From Atherinomorus stipes (Eukaryota; Chordata; Actinopteri; Atheriniformes; Atherinidae), in NCBI GenBank assembly GCA_023101725.1, contig JALJCO010012682.1:496001-560000 (forward strand): a DNA stretch of 64,000 bases, read 5' to 3'. The notes beneath the pieces are model-generated. The model worked only from the letters and a program-made list of their open reading frames with translations. It searched no databases and was not told where the DNA came from. Position numbers and translations under genes: made by a program. Every line of letters starts with the position of its first letter. Positions within the stretch are counted from its first letter, which is position 1. Shown one piece after another: positions 1 to 24,837 of the stretch.

Positions 1-119
1 CCCCTGTTCTGGCATTTTCATACCAAATGGAATAATCTGAGTTGAGCAAAAAGAAATAAGAATAAAATCTGAAATTGACACTCGACAGTGAAAAAATAGC
101 ACATTCAAAATGAATGTAA

Positions 120-1042
120 GTTATTATGCAAAACTATTTTATTTACAAAACAAGTGGCACAGTGTGTCTGCACAGTAAATGCACATGCACACTTCAGACA
201 TGTTCTTAGAGTCTCCTCCCATAAAATCCCAAGAGATTCCAGTCAGAGAAAGACCTTTCAGGCAAGACATACAACCAAGATTCTCACTGAGGGAGCAAAT
301 ATTGCTCAAGAGGAACAGCGGTTCATTACTTTAAGGCCATTTTAGAGGTCAGAATGAGGTGGAGACCAGCAGCAAGTCATTGCAAACAAATGTTACCAGT
401 ATGAATTTAACACAAGTGGCTACAAAAGCATGTATCATCTAGTCTTCAGTATTTGAAAGCAAATAATTAAATAGAATTACAGGCAGAAAGATACATAATG
501 TTGAGTAAAGCAAAGAAAAAGATAATTTTTCATTACTTGAGGCATGCCTCCACAGTTTCAAAAGTAACCAATATCTGTAAATTATGGTTCTTCTTTTCAC
601 ATACATCAATGCAGACTGATACTTTCTCCATCCAGTTATATATTTTTTTCTCAAGACAGAAGATCAAGATTCCTCTGCATTGATGAAAACAGGACTTTTA
701 CAGCAATTATTTAACAATTTGTATGGAGGCACATGTTTAAAAATGAAAACATGTGAAAATAAAAAGGAAACTCATGACGCCAATATCAAGCTCAGAAACC
801 AGTAAGTAGTATGAATAGGTACTACATCTTTTGTTTAGTATTTTTTATGGATCGGGGGGGTGGGGGGTGTCACTACTTTTTAAATTTATCTTAAAGTTCA
901 GCTCCTGACGATTGCCAACTGTTCAAGTATTTGGCTTATTACAAGACTTGTTCTTAAAGAATACTTACAAAGATGAGAAATAAACAGCAGGAAGTTATAA
1001 ACTGGGAAATGGAATGGTAGCAAAACAGTAAATGTAAAACCA
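120..1042 (-). other. arpp19: arpp19 3' UTR
   Basis: This is AT-rich, non-coding sequence downstream of the arpp19 stop. A polyadenylation signal on the minus strand (AATAAA) lies at 138-143, so cleavage near 120 is inferred. The short open frames here look like chance. A G-run of about 7-8 lies near 853-867. Bases 1-119 show nothing recognisable. Confidence 0.6.
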
Positions 1043-1938
1043 TCAACCAGCCAGTTTACTAGCAACAATGGAAGTCTTTCTCTGTGGCAAGTCCTGAGGT
1101 GTTGGGATGTGATCACCAGTGATCTCAGTCTTCTCGGTTGGGGCAGACGGCAACTGTTTATTCTTCATTTTTGCCTTGGCCATGTTGTAGTCACCAGAGT
1201 CAAAATACTTTTGCTGAACAAAGACAAAGTAAGAAGTAAGTAATTAGTGTAAAGGTAGTGTTTTCTAAATAATGAAGCAGAAAGAGAAACTCACCCCCTT
1301 CTGAAGTCTTTTCCTGAGAAAGTCTGAGCCCCCTGGCTTGGCTCCAAGGTTTGGATACCTGGCCTTGAGTTTGGCCTCCTCTGCTTTCTCTGGGCTGACT
1401 ACTTTGTCCTCCATTTCCTGTTGTTGGAGAACAGTACAGAGGCTAAATTTTCCAACAGGTCACCTGATGGATAAATGATTTATTCCTCATTGAGTATGTT
1501 TAACAGTTGTCTTGCATGATGATATACTGGTAAAAGCCAGTATGTTTACAGACCATTTTCTTGGCATGAAGGCGCGGCCGTGAGGCAAACTACAGTATGT
1601 TTGCACAAGCAGTGATAAAGTTAGCATAACTAGCTACAGCAGCAATCATGCTTTATCAAATTTTCAGTTTACAAATAAATGCCTAAATGTCATGCCAGCT
1701 TGCCTCAAAATACTCAAATCCACCTTTAAAACTCGACGCTGGGAATAAATTAGTTTAAAAAATGTTTATCTATGAGAAAATCAATCACGATTTGCTACTG
1801 GCTAACTAGCTTAGTGCTTGCCGCCTGCTAATTTCCATCATCTGATGTGCTAGCTTCCCAGCGCTACTGCAGATGTAGTTCGTCTTCGTTTACCTGGTGC
1901 TCCTCCGAGGATTTCGTCCCTTCAATTTCCTCGGACAT
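1043..1938 (-). CDS. arpp19: ARPP19 (endosulfine/ARPP family inhibitor of PP2A-B55), complete, 3 coding exons
   Basis: Coding exons are 1938-1894, 1417-1295 and 1213-1043; they join in frame to 112 residues, the same length as human ARPP19. Known role: when Greatwall kinase (MASTL) phosphorylates the central serine, the protein inhibits PP2A-B55 and so permits mitotic entry; it is cytosolic. Seen here: the signature FDSGDY falls at residues 60-65 with Ser62 at the Greatwall position, and the C-terminus keeps the PKA site RKTS (Ser104) followed by IVASKLAG. The N-terminus MSEEIEGTK, with the start at 1938, is the only ATG that gives the family N-terminus. All splice sites are GT-AG. The 112-residue length and the neighbours rsl24d1 and prtg favour ARPP19 over ENSA. 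Teleosts can carry a and b copies; I cannot say which this is. Confidence 0.95.
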
Positions 1939-2160
1939 TGTTTCACTAAGGCCTCCGTTTGCTAAACCAAAAATGTATCTGTAGGAGCAGCTTAATCTGT
2001 TGCAGAAGATAAAATGTTGCAGCACCGATGAAGCGGGCGGAGGCAGCAGCCAGCTTGTGAGCTCAGTGTCGACACCAGGTCGGCACCCTGACCAGCAACA
2101 GGCCGCTGAATCGATGCCAGAGACCAAACAGCCGATCAAGCTGCACTACGATCAATTAAT
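1939..2160 (-). promoter_or_regulatory. arpp19: arpp19 5' UTR / promoter region
   Basis: This relatively GC-rich stretch directly upstream of the arpp19 start codon contains CpGs and a GC-box-like block near 2030-2045. It is inferred to be promoter plus 5' UTR; no TATA box was identified and the transcription start cannot be placed. Confidence 0.4.
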
Positions 2161-2486
2161 TCAATAGATGAAATAAATGCAGTCCAATACTGCGTTCTGT
2201 GTTAAGGCATGTTCATGCAATCATGCTTTGAAAGTGCACAACTGCAACATATTTTCATGTTTAAAAACCAATGTTAGAATGATCTTTGGCATACTATAAC
2301 AGAAATCAACACATCAATGCATAAACTGAAATAAATTCACATTAACCTTTCATCTGGAGGAATAACATTTGTTCAGCTCTCTGATTGGGCAGCATTGAAC
2401 AAAAAGCTGATGAGGAATCAGGTGTGTTGGAATACAGAAACATCAAAAACTTGTTGGACATCCCTGATCTGTAAGATGTTAATATG

Positions 2487-2711
2487 CAGGGGTGTACACA
2501 TTTAGTACTCGAGTGCTATTATCCTGCAACTTTTAGGGCACCCCTTCTCCCGTACACCTAAATTAAATTGCTGAATTACCTCAGGCACATGTCATTCAGC
2601 TTTGCAAAGGCCTGATAACAAGCCATTCATTTGATTCAAGTGTGTTGGAGAAGGTTCTGCTCTACCGGTTGCAGAATAGTAGCTCTTGAGGACTGGATGT
2701 GTACATCCTTG
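2487..2711. repeat. Palindromic hAT-type MITE, copy 1
   Basis: This 225-bp near-palindrome has terminal inverted repeats CAGGGGTGTACACATTTAG and, read from the other end, CAAGGATGTACACATCCAG. It is flanked by 8-bp direct repeats TTAATATG (2479-2486) and TTCATATG (2712-2719), 7 of 8 matching, as expected for hAT insertion. Internally it carries the family words 'gtgttggag' and 'attcatttgattcaa', shared with the copies at 41775 and 43929. It lies in the spacer between arpp19 and rsl24d1 and has no coding capacity. Confidence 0.75.
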
Positions 2712-2874
2712 TTCATATGGCATGCTTGTGTTGTATAAGATATTCAGGGAGCTCCAACTTTGGTCGTGAGCTACTGTCCCACAAGTTTTGTTTTGTTTTT
2801 TTTTTTCAATTGCAACTTGTTACAATAATTACATGTTTATCTGATAGGGGGGGTCAAGACAAGCAAATGAGAAA

Positions 2875-3163
2875 ATTTCCAAAGAGGTACTTTATTATTG
2901 GTTGCCCTTTACTGTTTTCTTCTCTTCAACACATTTCACTTGGCAAGCCGATCGACAAAATTCTTCAGTCAATCTAACAACCACAGAGTTTAAAATAAAA
3001 CGAAAAAAAAGTCAGGGGTAAGGGCATTGTTAGGTCAATACGTACGGTCCTTTCACAGCAATCTCAACAAATTACTGTGTGCTCTGTTATTCAGAAAGTT
3101 CAACTCCAAACCAAACTACTACATAATATTATGAAGGAAAACAAATAACAACTGGGCTTTAGA
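2875..3163 (-). other. rsl24d1: rsl24d1 3' UTR
   Basis: Short AT-rich sequence follows the stop. The minus-strand polyadenylation signal AATAAA is at 2891-2896, so the transcript likely ends near 2875. Confidence 0.6.
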
Positions 3164-6100
3164 TTAGTTATCCTCATCCCCCATTTCCACATCCTCTTGT
3201 AACCTCTGCACCATTTTGTCTTCCATCTGTTTGGCTTTTCCTGTAAAAACAAAAACAAGAAAGAAAACATGTTGAAATCACAAGATCATCATAAACTGAT
3301 TACATTTCCAAATTATTCTTTTGAAAAAACACAAAACAAATTACCACAAAAAACTAAAAACCCATCTATAACTTTTTTTGAAGTGTAAAAATGTAGTCTT
3401 GTCTTCCAGGAATGTTCCTGCCACAATTGCTACAGTAACATGCCACCAAATGTCTTGAGTTTTTAGTCATAAGCTGGTAGAAACAAAACTGAACATGTCT
3501 AACATAAGCATAAAAACATCAGATTAGAATTAAATGTTACTTCTAGATTTCCAGAAGTCTGGGTGATATTATCAGAAGTATCACACAGGTTAAATAACAA
3601 ACCAATAACTTTGACAATGCTTCACCTGCATGTGGTGCTTTGATAAGGTGAATATTTTTCTTCACTTCGTTGATGGCCTCTTCCTTTTCCAACTCTTTGC
3701 CCTTCTTTAATCTATACACCAGAGACAAAAAAAAAAGACACTTTAAGCACGACAAACCTTCCCCCCCCCCCACATCATGTAAATACAATGTACTGTTCTT
3801 CCAATCTATTCAACTCAAAAGCAACAACTGTATGAGAAGGAGATAATTTAGGCATAAAAAGCAATAACTTCTTACCTGTTCATGATATATCTTGCCTGTC
3901 GTTTCTGTTTTATTTCCTCCACCCTCTTCATCGCTTCCACTGTAGAAACAGAAAACAGATCAAAATAAAAATGATGCTCAAAAAACAAATATTTACAATG
4001 TGCTTGAAAGAAATGATTGTACACATTACCTGTCTTGTCCCACAGCTCCCGCTTATATTTAACAGGAATATTTCTGCGTTTCTCAAACTCCAAAGAGTTG
4101 TCCTGAAAGACAGCATTTTTTTGATTAACAACAACTGATTTGATTGATTCTGAGAAAAAAATGAGTCAACCATAGAAAAGCAACGCACCACAGTCAACTC
4201 TTTTCCCGATGCCTTTCTGAATGCTTTGGTCCATCTTGTCTTTCTCGGGTTTCGCTTCTTCTTGAAGTTCTTGTGGCATTTTGATCTGCAAAATCTGAAT
4301 GTCTAAAGTTGTAAAAAAAAAAAAAATAAAAAAAAAAAAAGGTCAGCTGATTGGACTTCAGATTTCTGTCATTTCTGTCAACAAGAGTAAGAGTGTATTT
4401 AACAGAAAGGCTGACATATGGTAAGAACAGAAATTATTGATAAGGAAAGTAGACTTATTAAATCTGATCTTCAGAAATTATCACCATGAGGGACAAAATT
4501 TTACAATTCAAAGCAAAGTTTTTCATTCTAATTCAAGACGCAAGATTCATCCTCTCAAATAACAAAAACTCTGTTTATTGATGGAGTGTTTGGAGGAAGC
4601 TGTTAACTTCAACATGCACAATTTGAATCTCCATTGGTGATAAATGGCCAAAAATGTTTAAAGCAGACTTTAGTGTACATTTCGGCCAACACACCATTTC
4701 TTTGGTCAACACTTTGGCTGAAAATGCATATCTATTTTGAAAGATGTTAAGTGTAAATATTCTAACGGCATATAACACAAATTACAATTATGGATGAGAA
4801 ATCGGGTGTTTACAGAACTTGGTGTAGCAACAGTCTGGTAGCCCATGTGCCACCTTTGAAACATCAAAGTTTCCTGTTGTTTTTGTGCCATAGCTTCCTC
4901 TAGCTTTTCTTCCTGCTAGACCATTTCCTCAATTTACTTATTCCCTGACTCCGACTATGCGCAGTTTCTCTCACTAGTATTTGAGTACCCACAAAAACAC
5001 TGATTGGTTTGATATATTCATGCTTATTATTTATTTCAAGAAGTGATTAATCTCTTTATATAAATTAGACAATTGTTGCAGAGATACAAATTAGCTAAGA
5101 ATTCAGATACAATTACCTGTGTAAAGAAGAAAATACAGTTACTATATTAGGTGCTATAAATTTTCACATGCAGCAAAACATGGTAACAACTTTAATTTTT
5201 CAGCCTATTAGTCCTGGTTTTTTAGAAATCCTAACTCTGATTAACACAGTGTTTCTCAATCTGATCCAGTCAGGATGCTATCCACTTCATGTTTTCTACA
5301 CTTTCATACTTAAAACACACCAGACTGAAATGAAAAGCTCCTTAGAAGGCTTGCAAAGAACTTGACAAGGAGTTCAAATTAATCTGAATAAGGTGTGCTG
5401 GAGTTGGAAACATCTAAATCATGCAGGGCATGGTGTCCTGAGGACCAGGAGTGAGAAACACCGTGTTAAAGCATGGCATATCTTATTGTATCTAATAAGA
5501 TTTTTTTATGGAAATAATATTGGATGTAGTCCAATATTCTTATTAATTAGAATAAATATTCTAATTGTTCAAAAAAAGAAAAAAGAAATCCGATTTTAAC
5601 CTGTCAAAATGTAGAGGCCTGTTATTGAGCATCAGTCACGCAGACTAAATGGCAAATATATGAAGCACTACAAAGATTGTTAACAGAATATTACTGTAGT
5701 AAAACTTAATTTGGAAAACCAGTACTGACAATGTAAAGGGCGTTATCAACATTTTTTTTTAAGTCAACTAAAGCTTCACAAAATTACTGTACATTTCTGG
5801 CAGCAGATGGCGCACTTGTACCACATGATCAAAGGCTGAGGAGGGTTACAAATTTTAAACTACTCAATTCTAAAAGATTTGATCACATATATTTAAAAAA
5901 AAATTATTCACACTATGCCGTTTATTCCATTAGCCCCCAGACCAATAAATCACTTTGCTATATGCTGTCGATAAGCCATTTCTCGCTGTCTGGGTCCCAC
6001 GTGAGCTACCAAGCACGTCTGACTATTAAGCTAACATTAACCAGCCAGCTAACGGGTATCGTCTAAACACGAGCTTTAACTAAATTGACACAAATATTAA

Positions 6101-6202
6101 CGGCCAGAAACAGTACTTCACCTTGCAGTCGTTCCGTACAAACATCACCCCATGTCCGGGGTAGACCGGCGCCGAACAGAAATAGCATTTTTCAATGCGC
6201 AT
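3164..6202 (-). CDS. rsl24d1: Ribosome biogenesis protein RLP24 (RSL24D1), complete, 6 coding exons
   Basis: Coding exons are 6202-6122, 4302-4189, 4102-4030, 3939-3876, 3711-3626 and 3240-3164; they total 495 nt, or 164 residues (human 163). Known role: a nucleolar placeholder on pre-60S particles, homologous to ribosomal protein L24; yeast Rlp24 recruits and activates the AAA ATPase Drg1/Afg2 for its own release in the cytoplasm. Seen here: MRIEKCYFC start, a C2-C2 zinc site (Cys6, Cys9, Cys32, Cys36) and the basic run [11 protein letters not shown]. These are followed by [13 protein letters not shown], the helix [20 protein letters not shown], and an acidic C-terminus ending MGDEDN. All introns are GT-AG. 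The start at 6202 gives the exact family N-terminus. The palindromic repeat at 5241-5469 sits in intron 1. Confidence 0.96.
5241..5469. repeat. Palindromic MITE in rsl24d1 intron 1
   Basis: An imperfect palindrome of about 229 bp. The left end TTAACACAGTGTTTCTCA pairs with the right end TGAGAAACACCGTGTTAA. Interior words such as 'aatctgaataaggtgtgctggag' relate it loosely to the hAT MITEs elsewhere in the window. Both ends carry TTAA. Target-site duplication is ambiguous: TTAA flanks would suit a piggyBac-like element, while the CAGTGTTTCTCA terminus also resembles hAT ends. Confidence 0.55.
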
Positions 6203-6340
6203 TTTCGCAGCAGAAGCGCTGCGTGTTAACGCTAACGAAAACAAGACCGCACCGTGCCTCGCTTCCGGCTCCTTCTTCTTCTTCGCTAACAGCTGGCAGG
6301 CGTTGCTCCTGATAGAGATCTTCTACCCTCTGCTGGAGCT
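6203..6340 (-). promoter_or_regulatory. rsl24d1: rsl24d1 promoter with ETS motif
   Basis: GC-richer sequence immediately upstream of the rsl24d1 ATG. It contains an ETS-type site, CCGGAAG on the minus strand (6262-6268), and a purine-rich run on the minus strand. ETS sites are common in housekeeping and ribosome-biogenesis promoters; the function here is inferred. Confidence 0.4.
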
Positions 6341-7690
6341 GTCTATCACTTCCACATTTCGAGGCTTCTTACACGACTACAAAAGATGTCACTATCCTCT
6401 TTCAATATCACAAAGTCAGATACGTTTTCTGTTTCACAATAGCCGCAGTTTATCCATTAAGCTTATGAGGAGTCCCATTTTATTAGTATTTTTCAATACA
6501 GCTTGAAAGAATTTTTTTGAATTTGTAATTTAATTGACTTGTAAAATAAAGGATTTCCATAAAGTGCTGATCACACTTATGGTGGTCGCATAACATTTCA
6601 AAAGGGAAGTATAGTAGTATTTAATTTGCTGTGTAACATAGCCTATTTCCATTCAGTATTTTGCTCACATGAGCTGGGAAACTTTAATGAATGCAATGCT
6701 AAACAATTAATTCTTTTGTGAGTCTGCTGGTTTGTTTTCTGGGGGTCGAAACGACATGTGGTCAAGCCTGGACAATGATTTCCTGGCCTGCTTGAGAGTG
6801 ACACATTTTGCTCGGCTCAATGAAGTGGACATAAGTAGGAAAGGGTAGTCTGTGGAAATTGGATATTTTTTTTCAATGACCTGGTGTCCGTTTCGCAGGT
6901 TAAGAAGTATCTTGGTGTCCAGGTCAAATTTGAAGACTTTTAGAAAATAGTTGTGTTGTCACTTTCTTTTGGGTATCTACATGTACATGTAAGTTCTTTC
7001 TTTGTTGCCCAGATTGGCACAGTATGTGTACACTTTTTGTTTGTTTGGGGCTATTTAAATAAATGACTGACATGTTTTCTGTAAAAGTCACAGTGAGCAA
7101 GATTTGTAAACCTATTTTGTTTAAACTGATAGGTCACACATCTGTTTGGACACGCAAATCAAATGCAATGTTAGGTAAGCCCTGTAGTTGAAATCCCCAG
7201 TTATCAAACATTTACCTGGTAAACACTTAAGTGAAATTGTAGTGCTTTTCCAGCGAAGACCTAAAATATGTGCAGTGCAGACTCCACTTACAAGGTTGCA
7301 CATTTTTTTATTTTAATTTTTTTAAACTAGGATTGTCCATCTTAAAGTGAAGTGCTTTAGGATTGTTGAGAATCATATGAGGAAGATAAAGTTTTTCCAT
7401 TTCCATAATTAAAAAAACCATCCATAACACTTGAGTTGGAATATTTACTTCTTATAGATTTAGTATGCTGTCTAATGATATTTCTCAGTGTTGCACATTG
7501 TTCATTGTCTCCATTTACTTAACTTTACATTTAGGAGAAGTACATCTTCTCAGCAATAGCCAATATCCGTTTATGGTGAATATAACAATATTCTTGCATA
7601 GAAAAGCTATCATCCTCAAGTTCTTTGTAGCTGGTCTATACTTTTCATGTTTATTATCATGTACAATTTACCACAGTGCAAAAGATGAAT
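6341..7690. other. Spacer between rsl24d1 and prtg, no gene seen
   Basis: AT-rich sequence with no coding exon, repeat family or structured element that I recognise. Open frames here are short and of biased composition. Confidence 0.5.
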
Positions 7691-9542
7691 ATTTTTCCCA
7701 AGAAGAATTTTATTATTTAGTATTTGTGATCATTTTGAGAGTATCAAAAAAAGTCAGTTGCAACATTTCATCACATAAAATAATATATTTTGTTGCTCAC
7801 TTTGGATTTAAAAGATGTATTTTGACATTAAAAAGCAGAAATATCAAAACTTAAATAACAGTTAACTCTACTTTCTAAATCTAAATCTGAAACCTGAGTC
7901 AGCGAACTTACTTGTGGCTTTCATCTCTTATAATAATCATTGCATTGACAAACTTGAAAATTGAACTTAAAACCAGACATATTTTGGAAAATGCCACATT
8001 ACATTTAAAAAATGCTTTTGCTTACAACATTGTGCTAAAAAGAACAATCTAAATCAGAATTTCATATGTAAGCTAAAAGGTAAATAGACAGCAGAACAGT
8101 TTCTGACATCTCAGGCTTAAAAAATAAGAGCTATGTACCAATGCCTTTCTAGTAACCAAACCCACTGGAAATCAAATCAATTTTAAATGCAAATAGTGTA
8201 TATCTTGTAAATGAAAACCAAAGAAAATTGCTTAATAACACTGACTTCAAGTTTCTTTGGTTAGGATAATTTGTATAACAAAAGCATAAAAATTGATTAT
8301 GTTGCTCTTCACACAGAGGGTTTTAATGATGATCGTCAAAGTCCTTCACTGCCACTCCTGGACAGAAAATATAACAGAGGTAGAAGAGAACTCTTCATCC
8401 TTAGAACAATATTCATGAATGCGACAAATGACACTCTCATTAAAGAATAAATACTATCATCTGTCACTAGCAGGACACAATGAATATTTGGTCTTGTGTC
8501 AGTATTTTCCACTGCATCGTACCTAGGATATACAAAATAAAAACAAGTCGTACCCATCTGAGGAAGCAGACAACTCTTTGGATAATAGCATCGGTGTTAC
8601 CTCTGCATTTAGCAATGGTCTAGAAGGCAAATGAAGCACAAGGCTTGTGCTAAAGCTTTCACCAGAATAAAGCACTAATACCATTTACACTGAGGAAAAC
8701 AAGCATTATAAGAGAAATTTACATCTCGGGCAAGAACATAATTTGGCAAACAGACCCTCAATGTACATCCACTATATTTTTGGTTGCCATAAATTTTCTA
8801 TCGTATTATCTTTGGGTACAGGTTTAGTCTGTCTTTGGATCTAATCATCTATGGTATGCAAAGCCCTTTCTACATTAAGGCCATGTTAAAGCTTTGAGTT
8901 CAGTGCACTGTAAATGCCAAACAACAACGTTTGATAAAGCTTAGAACAGTTTGGCATGTAATGCACTTGTCATCTTCACATCAATGATAAACAATGGCAA
9001 ACAAAAGCTCTTTCAACCATGAAAATAAAAACTAGAACGTAATTCCCTATGAGGCAACAAAACATGGCAATGAAACATTTTCACTTTGTCCCCTGAGTCT
9101 GAGATAATACTGCAAAACTTTGTAAACGTGGTTAAAAAAAGAGGTAGTAATGTATATAAAGAGCAGAATACTGAGGTAGATAAAAAGGGGCTCCACTGCA
9201 CCCTCCACTCCCGTGGAAAAGTAATTAAATATAATGAAAATATATCACAGTACATTTCTGACATTCTTTTTTAACATTCATCATGGGTGAGCTTTGGTTA
9301 GGACACACACCAAACACACAAACAGGTAGAAAGTTGTTAAAAAATGGAACAAAATGTTATAATGAACATTCATACAAAATCCTGAGCAATGACCGAAGCA
9401 ATGCACATTTCCTCCACTGCAGCAGCTGGCCTCCTGATCCCGCGTCTGTCAGGAAATACTTTTAAAAACTCCTCTCAGGAAGCTAATGAGGCAGAAGTGG
9501 CGAAGCTCCGGCTGCTGAAGAGCAGATACAGGCCAGGTGATG
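7691..9542 (-). other. prtg: Probable prtg 3' UTR and downstream flank
   Basis: Non-coding AT-rich sequence follows the prtg stop codon. The first clear minus-strand AATAAA I see is at 7708-7713, which would give a 3' UTR of about 1.85 kb; earlier variant signals cannot be excluded. The 129-residue open frame at 7465-7854 on the plus strand resembles no known protein and overlaps this segment. Confidence 0.4.
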
Positions 9543-22065
<12,523 letters not shown>

Positions 22066-22290
22066 TTATCCAGATTTTTCTGTCATTTTCCCTCTCCGCA
22101 AGCTGCCGCTCTCCAGCGTGCCGTCCAGTTAATCCCCAGTATCACTAATGCCAATACAGGAGCACCAGCGGGGCTCTACTGGGGTGCCGGGGTGCCTCAC
22201 TCCGCCCTCTCACGCATGCGCAAAAGACTCAGCACGGACGCGTGAGTGAAAAAGGTGGGGGTGGGGCCCCCCCCCCCCCCCCCTTCTTGT
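22066..22290 (-). promoter_or_regulatory. prtg: prtg promoter / 5' UTR with poly-C tract
   Basis: A GC-rich, CpG-containing block upstream of the prtg ATG includes an uninterrupted 17-base C run at 22267-22283 (G-run on the transcribed strand). It is inferred to be promoter and 5' UTR; no TATA box was seen. Confidence 0.45.
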
Positions 22291-23910
22291 TAACGGTTTA
22301 ATTTATAACAAGATGCACATCAGATCCATTCAGTTCTTACATCCTCTCTTTCATGTTAAATGATGGAAGGTTTCTTTAGGTAAAAGCAGAACAACCTCTT
22401 GTGATAATATCTTGCATGTGTTTACGTTTGGTCTTTTGACAATGAAAGCACACGGAAAAGTTTTAAACCCTGCTTTGATGGACAGCATTCTATGAATGAA
22501 ACCCTTACATCTGGCTTCTCATTTTATTATTATCAGCATCTTTATGTAACAGAGAACCGTTTATAAGCTTAAACTGACTTTGTTGTTGTTGTCGTAGTGT
22601 TGCATTTTTTATTTACCCCAACAAAGCTTATTAAAAAGTTCATGCTAGATCATATTTATGGTACAGCCTTATTCCTCATATTTCTGTGAGTGCACTTTTA
22701 TTTCTGAAAGGTGTCTGCCCATTTTGTAAATATTGAACTCTGCCTACTATGCAAGACATTGTTTAGATGTGTCTGTGTAGTCTGCTTTCCATTCTTTTCA
22801 TGCAGTTTCTGTGCATCATAGCTTGGTTGGTGCATGTAAAGACAGAGGAAGTGTATCATACATACCATAAAGCAAAAAATATGTTGAGTTGAACTAAATT
22901 TCCAGAATATACTCATCAATTATCTGAAGCTATGGTGCATTCTGTCTACATAAAGCTCTAATTGAGCATGTTATACATAAATCTAAGAAGTGATCAGTCA
23001 TAAACCTCTGATTGCAGCATGGCTTGGTGAGATTTTTTTTCTGTATATCAGATGTTTTGCACAACAGAATTAGATAAGCTTTGTGAATTATCAGTTATCA
23101 GTGTGCAGGAAGGTCACTCTGAACAGCATCTGCTCCTTCCACAGAAGCTGGTAATTATGAAGAGATATTGATGGCTGCATGTCAGCTGCTTAATGAATTC
23201 AGATATTGATCCAGCGACCGTGCCTTTTGACAATGACCCTCTCGTCTCCAAGCCCTCATTCAATAGCACTACAATAGGCTCCAGCTGTGGGATCAGCCAT
23301 TGCTGGATCAGCAAAAACACCAATCCACTGGAACAGGTAAATAAAGTCCTCACGTTCAGACCTCACAAAACATATCCCACTTTTGCTTTTAACTTTGAAC
23401 TACCTGTAAATGTACAAGGATTTTAAGGGATTACTGCTACAAGCATGCACCTCCTCACTTCAATATCCAATCAAATGAGGAGACTAGAGTGTAATTATGT
23501 ATTGATTAGAGGCAACTATTGATTTAATCATCTAAGGCCTTATAGTTATAATTTAAAGCTCAAACCAGTTGTCAGGTTTATAGCATCTGGTAATGTGTTT
23601 ACTCAGTAGTTAAGATTTTGATGTTACTCTAAATAAGATTTTATACATATTAGAAAATTAGATAATGATGTGTTGACAATACCTTGTCTTGAATAGGAAA
23701 CAGTTGTAGTGAATTTTTCATGGATGGTTGTTTATGTGTTGATTAACAAATGTATGTTAATGTGTTTGGACAATATTTATTGGAGAATATCTGTTAATAG
23801 TCATTCTAATATTTTACTTCTCTGGACATAAGTTTATTTTTTCACTTTTTAAAAATAACCTATGTTGATGATCTCAACAAGACTGTTCCCTATGTGTATA
23901 TACAGTACAT

Positions 23911-23920
<10 letters not shown>
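22291..23920. other. Spacer between prtg and rfx7, first part
   Basis: AT-rich sequence with no exon or clear repeat family recognised. A short, more complex stretch near 23190-23340 has an open frame but no family resemblance. Confidence 0.4.
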
Positions 23921-23945
<25 letters not shown>

Positions 23946-23947
<2 letters not shown>

Positions 23948-24162
23948 CACACTTCTCACAAAAAGTAGACGATATTTGGCTTTTTGTATGATGTCAGAAT
24001 GAATCTACAATCCACTACAACCTTTCCAGGTGAACTGAATTAAACTTCCTCTAAACTTTTCAGTGCATTGTACATTGTTCAATGGTTAAATATTTATTCA
24101 GCATCATTCTATTATCCAAAAACCAAAAGTTGAATATCCCTAAATTTTTGTGAGTAGTGTAT
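23946..24162. repeat. Tc1/mariner-like MITE inside an AT microsatellite
   Basis: About 217 bp. The left end ACACACTTCTCACAAAAAG and the right end, read inverted, ACACTACTCACAAAAATT form imperfect terminal inverted repeats, continuing with 'gatatttggctttttg' and 'gatattcaacttttgg'. It is flanked by TATATA runs (23920-23945 and 24161-24168), as expected for TA-targeting Tc1/mariner elements. It has no coding content. Confidence 0.6.
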
Positions 24163-24593
24163 ATATTTATATGCTGGTATGTAAAATGTATGTGTTATGT
24201 TATTCTGTTACCCAACAACTAGATTATTTTCATAACATGTTGTGATTATTTACAAAGAGAAAAGCAATCCTGTATCCCTCATTAAATCTGTCGACTCATG
24301 TTGCCAAATGTTGTATTGCGGAGGCTGAGGTAACCATTGGGCTACACATGGCTAAAGGTCCGGCTGTTTGGCCACAATCAATAGGGTTAAGGTCATCAAC
24401 ATGTTGTGAATGCCACGAGGCCCTGGGAAAGCAGAGCAGAGGAGTCCTGATCTGGGCTCTGATTGGTCAGAGCTTGTTTCTAAGAGAGGCCACCCCCCAA
24501 TGACTTTAGATGTCATCCGTAGAGCTGGTGACCTCTAACCTCATGCTAAGAGGGTGATGGAAAGGTTTTTAGTCTGCATAAACTTGGCTGTGC

Positions 24594-24653
24594 TAATATA
24601 TGTATATATAGATATATATCTATATGTCTATTTATCTATATCTATATATATAT

Positions 24654-24694
<41 letters not shown>
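24594..24694. repeat. (TA)n / (GATA)-interrupted microsatellite
   Basis: Tandem TA with interspersed GATA and CTATA units, ending in a perfect TA run at 24660-24694. It produces spurious YIYIYI open frames on both strands. Confidence 0.9.
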
Positions 24695-24696
<2 letters not shown>

Positions 24697-24837
24697 GCAT
24701 TTGGCAAAAAGTAAAGTTTTATTACCATATGAGGAAAAGGAAAATAATGAATGCAGATGGGGGGTCCTAACAGCATGTGCTGTGAAGCACTTAAGTTTAC
24801 TGATGAAATACAAAATCATCCCCATTTAGACACACAG

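Noticed and set aside
1043..1938. Naming the first gene ensa
   Set aside because: The length of 112 residues and the linkage to rsl24d1/prtg fit ARPP19 better; ENSA is usually longer and lies elsewhere.
5241..5469. Firm piggyBac assignment from TTAA at both ends
   Set aside because: TTAA occurs easily in AT-rich DNA and the terminus also resembles hAT; no decisive feature.
7465..7854. 129-codon open frame near the prtg 3' end
   Set aside because: AT-rich and biased, with no recognised domain, and on the strand opposite the probable prtg 3' UTR.
24554..24829. Open frames rich in YIYIYI on both strands
   Set aside because: They translate a TA/GATA microsatellite.
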